From Salinicoccus sesuvii (GTDB lineage Bacteria > Bacillota > Bacilli > Staphylococcales > Salinicoccaceae), in contig NZ_JBHRWV010000002.1 of assembly GCF_042648145.1 (NCBI RefSeq), forward strand, positions 62,001 to 126,000: 64,000 nt of DNA, in the 5' to 3' direction. This document shows positions 49,441 to 59,030 of the stretch, piece by piece (position 1 is the stretch's first letter; each line of letters opens with the position of its first letter). The notes under the pieces were generated by a model. The model had not been told where the DNA came from. It did not search any database and was given only the letters and a program-made list of their open reading frames with translations. The position numbers were made by a program, and so were the translations under genes.

Positions 49441-50421
49441 TTTAAATAGTTTCAACAGTGCGAGTCCGGCCACTACAGTTCCAGCAGCAGTTGCTCCGGT
49501 CTTGAATGTTGGACTTTTAGTAATTGATTTAAGAACAAGGTTTATATTCTGAGGGCGCTCTGCAAGCCTCCTCATAAAGTAGGCATACCAGTCACTGCCA
49601 AAAGGAATGTAGACACATACATTGTAGCCTCTTTCTACAAGCTCCCTCTGCAGCTCTTTACGGAACCCAAAAAGCATCTGAAATTCAAATCGATCATTCG
49701 GAATATCGTTTTCCTTGATGAATTCGATGACATTCTCGATGATGTTGTGATCGTGCGTGGCTATCGAAGTAAAGCCGCTACCGTTGGTCAAGTGCAATCT
49801 AATTAATAGTTCGAGCGCCTTGTCGATATCCTCCTTCTCTTGTAATGCCACTTGCGGTGATTCTTTATAAGCACCTTTGACAAAACGAATTCTGTTGTCT
49901 TTGTATTTATAGACATCATCCTTGGCAGTGAAGAGGTAGGATTGCAGTACTGTCCCTACATTATCGTACTCCTCGTTTAGCGTATCTACGATACGGATGG
50001 TGTCGCCATAGGATGCATAGTTTTCCATATCTATATTGACGAACATATCCTGCATCTTTGCAGCTTGGACAATCTCTCTGATATTTTCCAGACAGAAGTC
50101 ATAATCGATATGCAGTCCAATCTGGGTCAATTTGATGGATGCCGAAGCGTCAAGACCTTTGTCCCCGATTGCCTGGATCATTTCGAGAATGATGTTCTTT
50201 TCTTCAAGTGCATCTGTCTTCTCAGTAATAAACTCCCCAAGATTGTCGAAGCTGACACTCATGCCTTGAGCATTGATGTCCTTGATTCTTTCAATAGTAT
50301 CCTCTACGGTAATTCCAGCAACAACTTTACTGGCTCCGAATTTCAAACCAACCTTCTTACTTGCATCGTTCAATGTGTCATTCTCCGATAATGCGATGAA
50401 AATATCTCTTAATAATGGCAT
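49435..50421 (-). CDS. Proline dehydrogenase
   Basis: Monofunctional PRODH (TIM barrel, FAD) that oxidises proline to pyrroline-5-carboxylate and feeds electrons to the quinone pool. Signatures: FVNIDMENYASYGDT, RIRFVKGAYKES, TSIATHDHNIIENV, FEFQMLFGFRKELQ and CVYIPFGSDWYAYFMRRLAERP-like end motif. The C-terminal 25 residues include a hydrophobic stretch that may help membrane contact. AGGAGGT precedes the ATG. The P5C dehydrogenase gene is not adjacent. Often called putA or fadM in related genomes. Confidence 0.92.
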   Translation of the reverse strand: MPLLRDIFIALSENDTLNDASKKVGLKFGASKVVAGITVEDTIERIKDINAQGMSVSFDNLGEFITEKTDALEEKNIILEMIQAIGDKGLDASASIKLTQIGLHIDYDFCLENIREIVQAAKMQDMFVNIDMENYASYGDTIRIVDTLNEEYDNVGTVLQSYLFTAKDDVYKYKDNRIRFVKGAYKESPQVALQEKEDIDKALELLIRLHLTNGSGFTSIATHDHNIIENVIEFIKENDIPNDRFEFQMLFGFRKELQRELVERGYNVCVYIPFGSDWYAYFMRRLAERPQNINLVLKSITKSPTFKTGATAAGTVVAGLALLKLFKK

Positions 50422-50503
50422 GTTCTACCTCCTGAATCTTCTTACACTCTATATTCTACTCCTGATCATAATTTTTTGACAACTTAAATCTGTGTAAAAT
50501 CTG

Positions 50504-51004
50504 TTATTTGTAGTGGGGAATGTGCGAAACATAAGTTTCATTTATCCTTTTCATTTCCACTTTATCCGCTTCCGTCAGTTCCCTGACGACTTTTGCAGGC
50601 CTGCCAAAGGCCATAGTGTTTTTGGGAATCTCTGTCCCAGGTGTCACCAAGCTGCCGGCGCCGATGAAAGCATTCTCTCCAACGACCGCACCATCAAGTA
50701 TCGTGGAATCCATTCCGATTAATGCTCCTTTCTTGATGGTACAGCTGTGAAGCGTCACTTTATGCCCAATTGTCACATAATCCTCTATGACTAATGGCAT
50801 ATCGGGTGTTTCATGGAGAACAGATAGATCTTGTATATTTGTGTAGTTGCCGATGCGAATCGGCGCAATATCCCCTCTCAATACTGTACCAAACCATACG
50901 GAAGCATATGCCCCGAGTTCAACATCGCCAATGACAGTGGCATTCGGCGCTATAAAAGCGCTTTCATCTATTTTTGGGGTAAGTCCTTTATAGTCGATAA
51001 TCAT
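50504..51004 (-). CDS. Gamma-carbonic anhydrase family protein (YrdA/YtoA-like)
   Basis: A 166-aa left-handed beta-helix protein. Hexapeptide turns run through FIAPNATVIGDVELGAYASV, then RGDIAPIRIGNYTNIQD, VTIGHKVTLHSCTIKKGALI, where the His residues (HE, GHKVTLH) are the zinc ligands of the gamma-carbonic anhydrase trimer. Bacillus YtoA is the syntenic counterpart. Whether it has anhydrase activity is unknown; many family members are inactive. Confidence 0.88.
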   Translation of the reverse strand: MIIDYKGLTPKIDESAFIAPNATVIGDVELGAYASVWFGTVLRGDIAPIRIGNYTNIQDLSVLHETPDMPLVIEDYVTIGHKVTLHSCTIKKGALIGMDSTILDGAVVGENAFIGAGSLVTPGTEIPKNTMAFGRPAKVVRELTEADKVEMKRINETYVSHIPHYK

Positions 51005-51085
51005 TTCTCATGTCCTTTCTTTAATTCGATTGATATAATAAGTCTATCATATAAAAAAGAATTATAGTACGTTAGGAGTATGGCA

Positions 51086-51889
51086 ATGTGGAAATGGGAA
51101 ACGGATAGACAGCCTAAAGGTGTCATCGTGATTGTACATGATATGCTCGAGCATCATGAATACTATATGCAACTAGTATCACAGCTTAAAAATTCTGGAT
51201 ATCATGTTGTTAGTGGAGACCTTCCGGGCCATGGACAGACGACAAGGATCAACAAAGGACATATTACTGATTTCAGCCAGTACACCGACCGTGTGCGGGA
51301 ATGGTATGAAGTAGCCCGTGCCTATAGGTTACCAACCTTTATCATCGGTCAGGGGCTTGGTGGACTTATCATTACAGAAGCACTGCGTCAGAACCTCATT
51401 GATACAGACGGTGCTATACTACTTAATCCGATGCTAGCATTCAAACAGTCATTCATGAATAGGAAGAACACGATACGTACAAGCATAAGAACAACGAGTG
51501 ATACAACGCGTTTTGATCTTGGTATTCATTTCAGCCAGTTCACTGCGGATGATTTCTTTCTAAAGCAGTACGAAAATGACGAACTGCTCGTCAGAAAAGT
51601 AAGCTACCACTGGTACCGAACGGTCATCAATCAGATGAAGACAACGACCGAATTCATGGACGATTTTCCAGATGTTCCTGTACTCGCCATGCTGAGCCGG
51701 GATAATGAAATTATTGAGCCGTTCCTTTCTGCGAAATACATCAAGCAAATGAATACGAAGGAATTTTCTCTACACATGCTGAATCATATCGAGCACAGTA
51801 TCTTCCAAAGGGAAGATACTGACACACCTTACTATCATTTGGAGCGTTTTTTGAACGCACAATTGTTTAGAATCGGTTTTACAGGATAG
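51086..51889 (+). CDS. YtpA-like alpha/beta hydrolase without the nucleophilic serine
   Basis: A 267-aa protein closely resembling Bacillus YtpA, a lysophospholipase-type hydrolase: MWKWETDRQPKGVIVIVHDM, VSGDLPGHGQTTRINKGHI and FMDDFPDVPVLAML. The nucleophile elbow, normally G-H-S-M-G-G, reads G88-Q-G90-L-G-G here; codon 90 is GGG, so the catalytic Ser is missing, and the oxyanion H-G is H-D. The acid (SRDNEIIEP) and the His (LNHIEHS) regions remain. It may be a pseudo-enzyme. The second ATG is chosen because the first is one base from AGGAG. Confidence 0.8.
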   Translation: MWKWETDRQPKGVIVIVHDMLEHHEYYMQLVSQLKNSGYHVVSGDLPGHGQTTRINKGHITDFSQYTDRVREWYEVARAYRLPTFIIGQGLGGLIITEALRQNLIDTDGAILLNPMLAFKQSFMNRKNTIRTSIRTTSDTTRFDLGIHFSQFTADDFFLKQYENDELLVRKVSYHWYRTVINQMKTTTEFMDDFPDVPVLAMLSRDNEIIEPFLSAKYIKQMNTKEFSLHMLNHIEHSIFQREDTDTPYYHLERFLNAQLFRIGFTG

Positions 51890-51911
51890 GAAAACAGGCA
51901 CACCTGAAACT

Positions 51912-52472
51912 TCAGGTATGCCTGTTTTTTTCGATGCAGATGATGAATGGTGCGTCGTTCTTCTGATTAATAAATTGGTAGTTGAGCACTTGTGCATCTT
52001 TCTGGGGCCACTTGGACAAGAAATCAAGGAGACAGTCTCTTTCAGTCTTTCCAGCCGGGTGACCATGGTAAACGACGATGACGATTCGCCCGCCCACTTC
52101 AAGTCGATTGAATATCTTATCGATGGCAGGTAGCGTGGAGACGTGGCTAGTGGTAATTGAATGATTGCCTTTAGGCAGATAACCCAAGTTAAACATGGCT
52201 GCTTTTATAGTTGCCTCTCCGATATACTTATCGACATTAGCATGGGAATCTAGGATGAATTCGATATTATTTTTTTCTTCACAAAGGCCCCGTGCATTGG
52301 CGAGTGCTTGTTCCTGGATATCGAAGCTGTAGACCTTGCCCCTCTCTCCGGTGCATTCTGCAAGAAAGTGGGTATCATGTCCATTTCCACAGGTCGCATC
52401 GATGACGGTGTCACCTTGCTTGATGACTTCTTGAGCGAAAAACTTTGCCTGCGGCAGAATACGTTTAAGCAT
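51912..52472 (-). CDS. mnmM: tRNA (mnm5s2U34)-methyltransferase
   Basis: A 186-aa Rossmann methyltransferase matching YtqB/MnmM, which completes the wobble base mnm5s2U in Gram-positive tRNAs by methylating nm5U34. Motif I is VIDATCGNGHDTHFLAE, then FDIQEQALANAR, the catalytic-region FNLGYLPKGNHSITT and IVIVVYHGHPAGKTE, all characteristic. It overlaps ytqA by eight bases as in Bacillus. Confidence 0.9.
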   Translation of the reverse strand: MLKRILPQAKFFAQEVIKQGDTVIDATCGNGHDTHFLAECTGERGKVYSFDIQEQALANARGLCEEKNNIEFILDSHANVDKYIGEATIKAAMFNLGYLPKGNHSITTSHVSTLPAIDKIFNRLEVGGRIVIVVYHGHPAGKTERDCLLDFLSKWPQKDAQVLNYQFINQKNDAPFIICIEKNRHT

Positions 52473-53418
52473 TTGTCTTCTCCTTGTAGTGAGTCCCTTG
52501 ATACGAGCCTCTTCGTTTCAGTTCATCGTCGATGCTGTTTAGGACATTCCACTTATCAGTACTCCACATCGGCCCAATGAGCTGATCGATGGGGCCATCG
52601 CCTGTGATGCGATGAACAATCATTTCTTTGGGCAGTATCTCAAGTTGATCGCACACGAGATTAATATATGCATCTTGGCTTAGGAACGAAAGTTTACCCT
52701 TTTCGTATTGTTTGACCATCGGTGTGCCTTTGAGTAAATGTAGCAGATGGATTTTGATGCCTTGCACATCCATATCCGCAACAGCTTGAGCAGTCTCCAT
52801 CATCATATCATAATCCTCTTCAGGCAGTCCGTTGATGATGTGGCTACATACCTTGATACCATGACTTCTGAGCTTATTTACTCCGTCATGATAGCATTTC
52901 ATATCATGGGCTCGATTGATTAGACGGCTTGTGCTGTCGTGTATAGTCTGAAGACCGAGTTCAACCCAAAGATAAGTACGCTGATTCAGCTCGGCAAGAT
53001 ATTCGACGACGTCTTCTGGCAGACAGTCTGGCCTCGTGCCGATCGAGAGTCCGACAACACCATCTATTTCAAGTGCTGCTTCAAATTTTTCTCTGAGCAC
53101 ACTGACAGGCGCATGAGTGTTGGTGAATGATTGGAAGTAGGCGATGTATTTACCTTTCTTCCATTTACGTTGTTGCATGCGTCCTCTGATTGTCTCGAAC
53201 TGCACGGGGATTGGGTCGACGCGACTACCGGCGAAATCACCGCTCCCTGCAACGGAGCAGAAAGTACATCCTCCGTAAGCTACGGTACCATCGCGATTCG
53301 GGCAATCAAAACCAGCATCCAGTGCTACTTTGAAGATTTTTTCATTGAATGTATTTTTAAAATGATAATTCAGCGTGTGATATCTTTTATCGTTAAAACT
53401 GTATTTGAATTCTGTCAT
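52465..53418 (-). CDS. ytqA: TIGR01212-family radical SAM protein YtqA
   Basis: A 317-aa radical SAM protein. The iron-sulphur cluster region is CPNRDGTVAYGGCTFCSVAG, with the spacing typical of the YtqA/YhcC family; later GLSIGTRPDC, YLWVELGLQTIHD and HIINGLPEEDYDMMM support SAM and substrate binding. Its substrate is not established; the constant link with mnmM suggests tRNA. The ATG at 53418 follows GAGGTGA by five bases. Confidence 0.9.
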   Translation of the reverse strand: MTEFKYSFNDKRYHTLNYHFKNTFNEKIFKVALDAGFDCPNRDGTVAYGGCTFCSVAGSGDFAGSRVDPIPVQFETIRGRMQQRKWKKGKYIAYFQSFTNTHAPVSVLREKFEAALEIDGVVGLSIGTRPDCLPEDVVEYLAELNQRTYLWVELGLQTIHDSTSRLINRAHDMKCYHDGVNKLRSHGIKVCSHIINGLPEEDYDMMMETAQAVADMDVQGIKIHLLHLLKGTPMVKQYEKGKLSFLSQDAYINLVCDQLEILPKEMIVHRITGDGPIDQLIGPMWSTDKWNVLNSIDDELKRRGSYQGTHYKEKTNA

Positions 53419-53450
53419 TATCGTCACCTCTTATTCCTAACTGGCATTGT

Positions 53451-53480
53451 ACCATATCATTATGGTATGACAGCATACCA
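53451..53480. promoter_or_regulatory. Two overlapping inverted repeats, probable operator
   Basis: ACCATA-TCAT-TATGGT (53451-53466) and TGGTATG-ACAG-CATACCA (53463-53480) are both perfect and share the bases TGGT. They lie between the divergent ytqA and ABC transporter genes. Such half-site series are typical of dimeric repressors; which regulator binds is unknown. Confidence 0.55.
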
Positions 53481-53581
53481 ATTAATATAAGCACGGATTT
53501 TACGGCAGTTTATAAAACTGGAAATTTATTGTAGTATGGAGGAGCGAAATACTAAAAAATTTATCACACTAAGGAGAAGTT

Positions 53582-54328
53582 ATGCTCAAAGTTGAAGGTT
53601 TGAACAAAAGTTATGGTGGCAGTCCCGTAGTGGAAGATTTGAGTTTTACGGTTCGGGGTGGGGAACTGTTTGCTTTCATCGGTCCGAATGGATCAGGCAA
53701 ATCGACGACAATACGAATGCTAACGGGTCTGCTCAGGGCATCAAGTGGTTCCATAGAACTATTCGAAGAGGTGATGGCGCCTGATAAAACGCATCTTAAA
53801 AAACGAATAAGCTTCGTTCCAGATACGCCGGATCTAATGGGCAAATTGACCGGCCGCGAGTATCTAAATTTTATCGCGAGCGCCTACAGAATCGATACCA
53901 CCACCTTTAAAGAAAGGAAAAGAGAACTTTTAGCGCTTTTTGATTTGGAAGGGCAACTCGATAGGCTGATAGAAGAGTACTCTCACGGTATGAAACAGAA
54001 GGTCGCACTTATCGGTGCACTCATTCACGAGCCTGATATTCTGTTTCTTGACGAACCGACAGTGGGACTTGATCCAAAAAGCAACCGTAATCTAAAGGAC
54101 TATCTGAGAGCATATGTAAAGTCTGGTCGGACTGTCTTTTTAACGACGCATAACCTGTCGCTAGCCGAAGAGATAGCGACAGATATCTTCATCATTTACA
54201 AGGGCAAAAAAATGGCCCATGGTACACTTAAAGCACTCAGAGAAACGATAGGAGATCAGTCGGCTCGGCTCGAAGATATCTTCCTTGGGTTAACAGAGGT
54301 GAAACCACATGATTCGTCTGATACTTGA
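53582..54328 (+). CDS. ABC transporter ATP-binding protein
   Basis: A 248-aa ATPase subunit. Walker A is GPNGSGKST, the signature motif is the variant EYSHGMKQKV, Walker B is ILFLDEPTVGLD and the H-loop is TTHNLS. It is of the type that pairs with ABC-2-like permeases, resembling the Bacillus YthP-type exporters in this neighbourhood. AAGGAG precedes the ATG. It overlaps the permease gene by 20 bases. Substrate unknown. Confidence 0.9.
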   Translation: MLKVEGLNKSYGGSPVVEDLSFTVRGGELFAFIGPNGSGKSTTIRMLTGLLRASSGSIELFEEVMAPDKTHLKKRISFVPDTPDLMGKLTGREYLNFIASAYRIDTTTFKERKRELLALFDLEGQLDRLIEEYSHGMKQKVALIGALIHEPDILFLDEPTVGLDPKSNRNLKDYLRAYVKSGRTVFLTTHNLSLAEEIATDIFIIYKGKKMAHGTLKALRETIGDQSARLEDIFLGLTEVKPHDSSDT

Positions 54329-55868
54329 TACAGAGCGTCGTATATTCTCAAACTACTGGAGAGTACTCGGCGATGGACGCAGGATTGGTTACATACTGCT
54401 CAGCTTGTTAGTTCTACTTTTTTTCGTGCCCTTTGTGGGGATAGTCCTTTTTTCAATCACTACTTCAGTTGACAAGGTCAATATCGATACTTACCTGCTG
54501 CTGCTGACGCTTGCCAGTGGTATCGTAATTATCCTGCTGTCCATTCACTTCATTATCAAAGATGTGATTTTAAATGGCCATATAGCGCTCTATTTAACAT
54601 ATCCAATTTCATCAGGCGAGCTGTTTTGGGCAAAGTTTATCAAACACAATGCGTTATACGCTACGTCAATCCTCTTGCCATTGTCGATAATCGTAGGGGC
54701 GGCGCTCGCTTTAAGAGACCATCAATGGCTGCTCGTCATCAGCAGTATAGCGTATTTTATAGCACTCGGTATTATTTTTACATCTGTATCCTTTAGTGTT
54801 GTGTTTCTTACGGCGAATGCACTACCAATTAAGAAGGTTAGTAACACACTGTCATTTCTGGGCGGTTTATCATTCCTTCTGATCTATGTTGTCCTATTTG
54901 CCACAAATGATGCATTGAGTAATGTATTCTCAAGTTTCCCGGAGGTGCCGGTATCCTATAGCGGTTTTCTATATGACTATACTATTTTAATCGGTATCAT
55001 TGTGCCGTGCCTTCTATTGGTGCTAGCACTCGGTGCAGTAATCGCAACACGGTTTATCGTAGTAAAATCGGTTGATAGAATAGGGATTATAGAGGGACAT
55101 TCATCCAAAAGTTCAAAAGCAAGGCGAGATAAAATCAGAAATCCTGTCCACATGCTGGTTGTCAAAGATATAAAACTGTCATACCGCAACCCGAGAGAGC
55201 TCGCGGCATTGCTTCCTATATTCATGCTGCCGCTTGTGCTTGTGTATATTTCTTCGACAACAGAGGAGGGGACGCTCTCTTTGATCGTCGAAGGTAGCCA
55301 GTTGCTCGCTACAGCTGCCGGTGGTGCACTGATTACCGGACTATATATAAGTGCCCACCATACCGCACGAGATGCAGAGCACTTTCATTTCCTGGACATA
55401 CTACCTGTGTCCGGCCGGCTTATAGCATGTTCAAAATATGTGTTCAATTTTCTGGTGACCGCGCCTTTTCTTATGGTTATTTTCACTGGTGTATGGTACT
55501 TTTCAACAGCTAGCGTGAACATGTTACTTTACGTGCTTCTATGTATTGTGCTGGTTTGCGTCGTTGCTACGCCACTCGGGATGCTGATCGGCAGTGCCAA
55601 CCCGGTCGTCAGTCGTAAGAATCCGTCGAAACGCCTTGATATATTAAGTAACGTCATCATCGGATTCACAATATTTTTTGTTTACATGCTAGTTTCTGCA
55701 TTATCAAATTTTCTTGCAGACATGGACGCAATGGGACAGGGCGGCCTACGTAATGGTACGATGCTTGTCATCGGTTTTCTGATTGTATGTGTAGCTACCT
55801 CTTGGTTCGTACTCATCAAAGTGGCTAGGAGATACGATGTTGGTTTTAATATTACTTATAAGGACTGA
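54309..55868 (+). CDS. ABC transporter permease
   Basis: A 519-aa membrane protein with roughly twelve hydrophobic segments and a cytoplasmic loop around residues 255-285 (SSKSSKARRDKIRN), consistent with a YthQ-like ABC exporter permease. It is translationally coupled to the ATPase gene. GAGGTGAAACC gives the ribosome binding site. No substrate-binding protein accompanies it, so export or a membrane-maintenance role is likely. Confidence 0.85.
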   Translation: MIRLILDTERRIFSNYWRVLGDGRRIGYILLSLLVLLFFVPFVGIVLFSITTSVDKVNIDTYLLLLTLASGIVIILLSIHFIIKDVILNGHIALYLTYPISSGELFWAKFIKHNALYATSILLPLSIIVGAALALRDHQWLLVISSIAYFIALGIIFTSVSFSVVFLTANALPIKKVSNTLSFLGGLSFLLIYVVLFATNDALSNVFSSFPEVPVSYSGFLYDYTILIGIIVPCLLLVLALGAVIATRFIVVKSVDRIGIIEGHSSKSSKARRDKIRNPVHMLVVKDIKLSYRNPRELAALLPIFMLPLVLVYISSTTEEGTLSLIVEGSQLLATAAGGALITGLYISAHHTARDAEHFHFLDILPVSGRLIACSKYVFNFLVTAPFLMVIFTGVWYFSTASVNMLLYVLLCIVLVCVVATPLGMLIGSANPVVSRKNPSKRLDILSNVIIGFTIFFVYMLVSALSNFLADMDAMGQGGLRNGTMLVIGFLIVCVATSWFVLIKVARRYDVGFNITYKD

Positions 55869-55873
55869 TGGTT

Positions 55874-56359
55874 ATGACGGACATTTATTATATGGACACG
55901 CCAATCGGATGGCTTAAAATTCGCTCCGAAACGGATTATATTGTCGGGCTTGACCACGCGGGTCGAGTGGAAGCAACGGAAGTAAATAATTCGAACAGAA
56001 GCTCTCCGGTAATCAGACAATGTGTCGAGGAGCTTAATGAGTACTTCGACCGGGAACGTACGCATTTCTCTGTGCCTCTCAGATTTACTACCGGCACCCC
56101 TTTCCAGCAGAAAGTATGGCAGCGTCTTACTGAAATTCCTTATGGTGAGACCATCAGTTACAAGCAATTGGCTGCAGACTGTGGTGGACCGAATCATTCA
56201 AGAGCTGTTGCGAATGCCAATGGTAAAAATCCCATCTCAATTATTGTGCCATGCCACCGGGTCATTGCTTCGGATGGTTCACTTGGTGGATATACGGGGG
56301 GACTTGATAAAAAGCGGGGGTTGCTTCAGGTGGAAGGTGTCGATATTAAGGGGACTTGA
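55874..56359 (+). CDS. ogt: Methylated-DNA-protein cysteine methyltransferase
   Basis: Suicide repair protein of 161 aa that removes methyl groups from O6-methylguanine. The active site is IIVPCHRVIASDG with the acceptor Cys, preceded by the helix-turn-helix region PYGETISYKQLA and the Asn-hinge SRAVANANGKNP. The second ATG (55874) is preferred for spacing to AGGA. No Ada-type regulatory domain. Follows the ABC permease gene closely and may be co-transcribed. Confidence 0.93.
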   Translation: MTDIYYMDTPIGWLKIRSETDYIVGLDHAGRVEATEVNNSNRSSPVIRQCVEELNEYFDRERTHFSVPLRFTTGTPFQQKVWQRLTEIPYGETISYKQLAADCGGPNHSRAVANANGKNPISIIVPCHRVIASDGSLGGYTGGLDKKRGLLQVEGVDIKGT

Positions 56360-56404
56360 AGATACGCCTTGCCAATTGAATGAATATAATCTATATTTAT
56401 AAGT

Positions 56405-56600
56405 GTTGGAGTCAGTAGTATACGGATGCATTTCAAGAGAGCTGGTGGATGGTGTGAACCAGTAGTAGAAGTATACGAACTTGTCCAAATCCAAACTAAT
56501 CTTATCGAATGAAGTTGCACTTAACGGTGAATGCGGGTGGTACCGCGGTCGTATAGATATATGATCGTCCCATGCTTATACAGGCATGGGATTATTTATA
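56405..56600 (+). ncRNA. T-box leader controlling leuS
   Basis: Contains stem I elements (AAGAGAGCTGGTGG, GTGAACCAG), a specifier region with GAA-CTT-G (CTT, a Leu codon, at 56480-56482), and the T-box core GCGGGTGGTACCGCGG at about 56533-56548. The bulge TGGT ends in T, which pairs with the A73 discriminator of tRNA-Leu. The terminator is CCCATGC-TTATACA-GGCATGGG (56568-56590) followed by ATTATTTAT. Uncharged tRNA-Leu should stabilise the antiterminator and raise leuS transcription. Confidence 0.92.
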
Positions 56601-56616
56601 TTCAAGGAGGATTTTT

Positions 56617-59028
56617 ATGGCGTTTAATCATCAGGAAATTGAAAAGAAATGGCAGACCCATTGGGAACAAGAAAAGATATTCAAGACAGAGGAAGAGTAT
56701 GACAAGAAGAAGTTCTATGCGCTCGATATGTTTCCATATCCATCAGGAGCGGGCCTGCATGTTGGGCATCCAGAAGGCTATACGGCAACAGATATCATTT
56801 CGAGAATGAAGCGGATGCAGGGCTATAATGTGTTGCATCCAATCGGCTGGGATGCATTCGGGTTGCCAGCTGAACAGTACGCCATCGATACAGGGAATGA
56901 CATTCGTGCGTTCAATGAAAAGAACATCGATAACTTCCGTCGCCAGATCAAGGAACTCGGTTTCAGCTACGACTGGGACCGTGAAATCAATACGACAGAT
57001 CCGGACTACTACAAGTGGACACAATGGATTTTCATACAGCTCTACAACAAGGGCCTCGCCTACGTTGATGAAGTACCGGTGAACTGGTGTGAAGCACTAG
57101 GCACAGTACTTGCCAATGAAGAAGTCATCGATGGTGTGTCGGAGCGCGGTGGACATCCGGTTGTCAGAAAGCCGATGAAGCAGTGGATGCTCAAGATTAC
57201 AGCCTATGCGGACCGCCTACTTGAAGACTTGGAAGATTTGGACTGGCCGGAATCACTCAAAGATATGCAAAGAAACTGGATTGGCAGATCAGAAGGGGCG
57301 AACATCACCTTTAAGATAGACGGTACAAACGAATCCTTTACTGCATTTACAACACGTCCAGACACCATCCATGGGGCCACTTATGCCGTTCTGTCACCAG
57401 AACACGAACTGATTGATGTCATTACAAAAGAGGAATATCGCTCAGAGATTGAAGCTTATCAGGAGAAAGCTGCTAGAAAAAGTGAACTAGAACGTACTGA
57501 CTTGTCGAAGGAGAAGTCGGGGGCATTTACTGGCGCTTATGCTATCAATCCATTATCAGGTGATAAAATGCCGATTTGGATTGCTGATTATGTGCTTGCC
57601 TCTTATGGCACAGGTGCCATCATGGCAGTACCCGCACATGACGAGCGAGATTACGAATTCGCACATGCGTATAATCTCCCAATCAAGGCGGTTGTGGAAG
57701 GCGGAGACATTGAGAAGGAAGCATATACCGGAGACGGTGTGCACATCAATTCAGGTGCGCTTGACGGTCTCGACAAGGAAACGGCCATCACAAAAGCGAT
57801 AGAGATTCTCAAATCCCAAAGTGCCGGAGAGCAAAAGACAACTTATAAGCTACGCGACTGGCTTTTTGCACGTCAGCGCTACTGGGGTGAACCGATTCCG
57901 GTTGTCTACTGGGAGGATGGCACAATGAGTGTGCTTGATGAATCGGAACTCCCGCTCATGTTACCCGAGATGGAAGAGATAAAGCCTTCAGGTACAGGGG
58001 AATCTCCGCTTGCCAATAACAAAGAATGGCTAACTGTCACTAGGGAAGATGGCGTCAAAGGCCGCAGGGAAACAAATACGATGCCACAATGGGCAGGTAG
58101 TTGCTGGTATTACCTCAGGTTCATTGACCCACATAACACCGAAGCACTTGCTTCTAAGGAAAAGCTCCAGCACTGGATGCCTGTCGATCTCTATATCGGT
58201 GGGGCAGAGCATGCTGTACTGCACCTACTATACGCTAGGTTTTGGCACAAAGTACTATATGATGTAGGTGTCGTAGAAACGAAGGAGCCGTTCCAGAAGC
58301 TATTCAACCAAGGCATGATTCTTGGAGAAGGTAATGAGAAGATGAGCAAGTCTAAGGGCAATGTCATTAATCCTGATGATATCGTCGCTTCACATGGTGC
58401 AGATACACTTAGACTATACGAGATGTTTATGGGACCACTCGATGCTTCAATTGCCTGGAGTGATAATGGTCTCGATGGTGCACGCCGATTCTTGGATCGA
58501 GTGTGGAGACTGCTTGTCGATGAGAATGGACAGCTGAAAGGACATATCATCGAAAGTGCGACACCTGAACTTGATAAGGTTTATCATGCCACTGTCAAAA
58601 AGGTGAGTGAGGATTTCGAATCCTTGAACTTTAATACAGCTATTTCGCAGCTCATGGTGTTCATCAATGAATGCTACAAGCAGGAAGAGTTGAATCGCGA
58701 TTACGTTGAAGGATTTGTAAAACTGTTGTCCCCTGTAGCGCCACACATTGCGGAAGAACTGTGGGAAACGCTTGGGCATAGCGGCACCATTGCTTACTCG
58801 ACTTGGCCTAACTTCGATGAATCGAAACTTGTCGAAGATGAAGTTGAAATTGTCATTCAAGTCAATGGCAAGGTGAAAGAAAAGATGAACGTACCAGCTG
58901 AAGCCAGCAAGGAAGATCTGGAACGTATCGCGATTGAGTCAAATCGTGTACAAGAGGCCATCCGGGAAAAGACGGTGAGGAAAGTAATCGTCGTTCCAGG
59001 TAAGCTCGTCAATATTGTTGCCAACTAA
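56617..59028 (+). CDS. leuS: Leucyl-tRNA synthetase
   Basis: Class I synthetase of 803 aa charging tRNA-Leu. Visible: HIGH motif in YPSGAGLHVGHPEG, CP1 editing domain with TTRPDTIHGATYAVLSPEH, the catalytic WAGSCWYYLRF-type segment, and the KMSKS loop EKMSKSKGNVINP, followed by the anticodon-binding domain. ATG at 56617 sits nine bases after AAGGAGG; an apparent extension to 56572 would start in the T-box terminator and is rejected. The length equals staphylococcal LeuS. Confidence 0.97.
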   Translation: MAFNHQEIEKKWQTHWEQEKIFKTEEEYDKKKFYALDMFPYPSGAGLHVGHPEGYTATDIISRMKRMQGYNVLHPIGWDAFGLPAEQYAIDTGNDIRAFNEKNIDNFRRQIKELGFSYDWDREINTTDPDYYKWTQWIFIQLYNKGLAYVDEVPVNWCEALGTVLANEEVIDGVSERGGHPVVRKPMKQWMLKITAYADRLLEDLEDLDWPESLKDMQRNWIGRSEGANITFKIDGTNESFTAFTTRPDTIHGATYAVLSPEHELIDVITKEEYRSEIEAYQEKAARKSELERTDLSKEKSGAFTGAYAINPLSGDKMPIWIADYVLASYGTGAIMAVPAHDERDYEFAHAYNLPIKAVVEGGDIEKEAYTGDGVHINSGALDGLDKETAITKAIEILKSQSAGEQKTTYKLRDWLFARQRYWGEPIPVVYWEDGTMSVLDESELPLMLPEMEEIKPSGTGESPLANNKEWLTVTREDGVKGRRETNTMPQWAGSCWYYLRFIDPHNTEALASKEKLQHWMPVDLYIGGAEHAVLHLLYARFWHKVLYDVGVVETKEPFQKLFNQGMILGEGNEKMSKSKGNVINPDDIVASHGADTLRLYEMFMGPLDASIAWSDNGLDGARRFLDRVWRLLVDENGQLKGHIIESATPELDKVYHATVKKVSEDFESLNFNTAISQLMVFINECYKQEELNRDYVEGFVKLLSPVAPHIAEELWETLGHSGTIAYSTWPNFDESKLVEDEVEIVIQVNGKVKEKMNVPAEASKEDLERIAIESNRVQEAIREKTVRKVIVVPGKLVNIVAN

Positions 59029-59030
59029 AG

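Noticed and set aside
56572..56616. Fifteen-codon N-terminal extension of leuS
   Set aside because: It would start inside the T-box terminator; AAGGAGG is correctly placed for the ATG at 56617.
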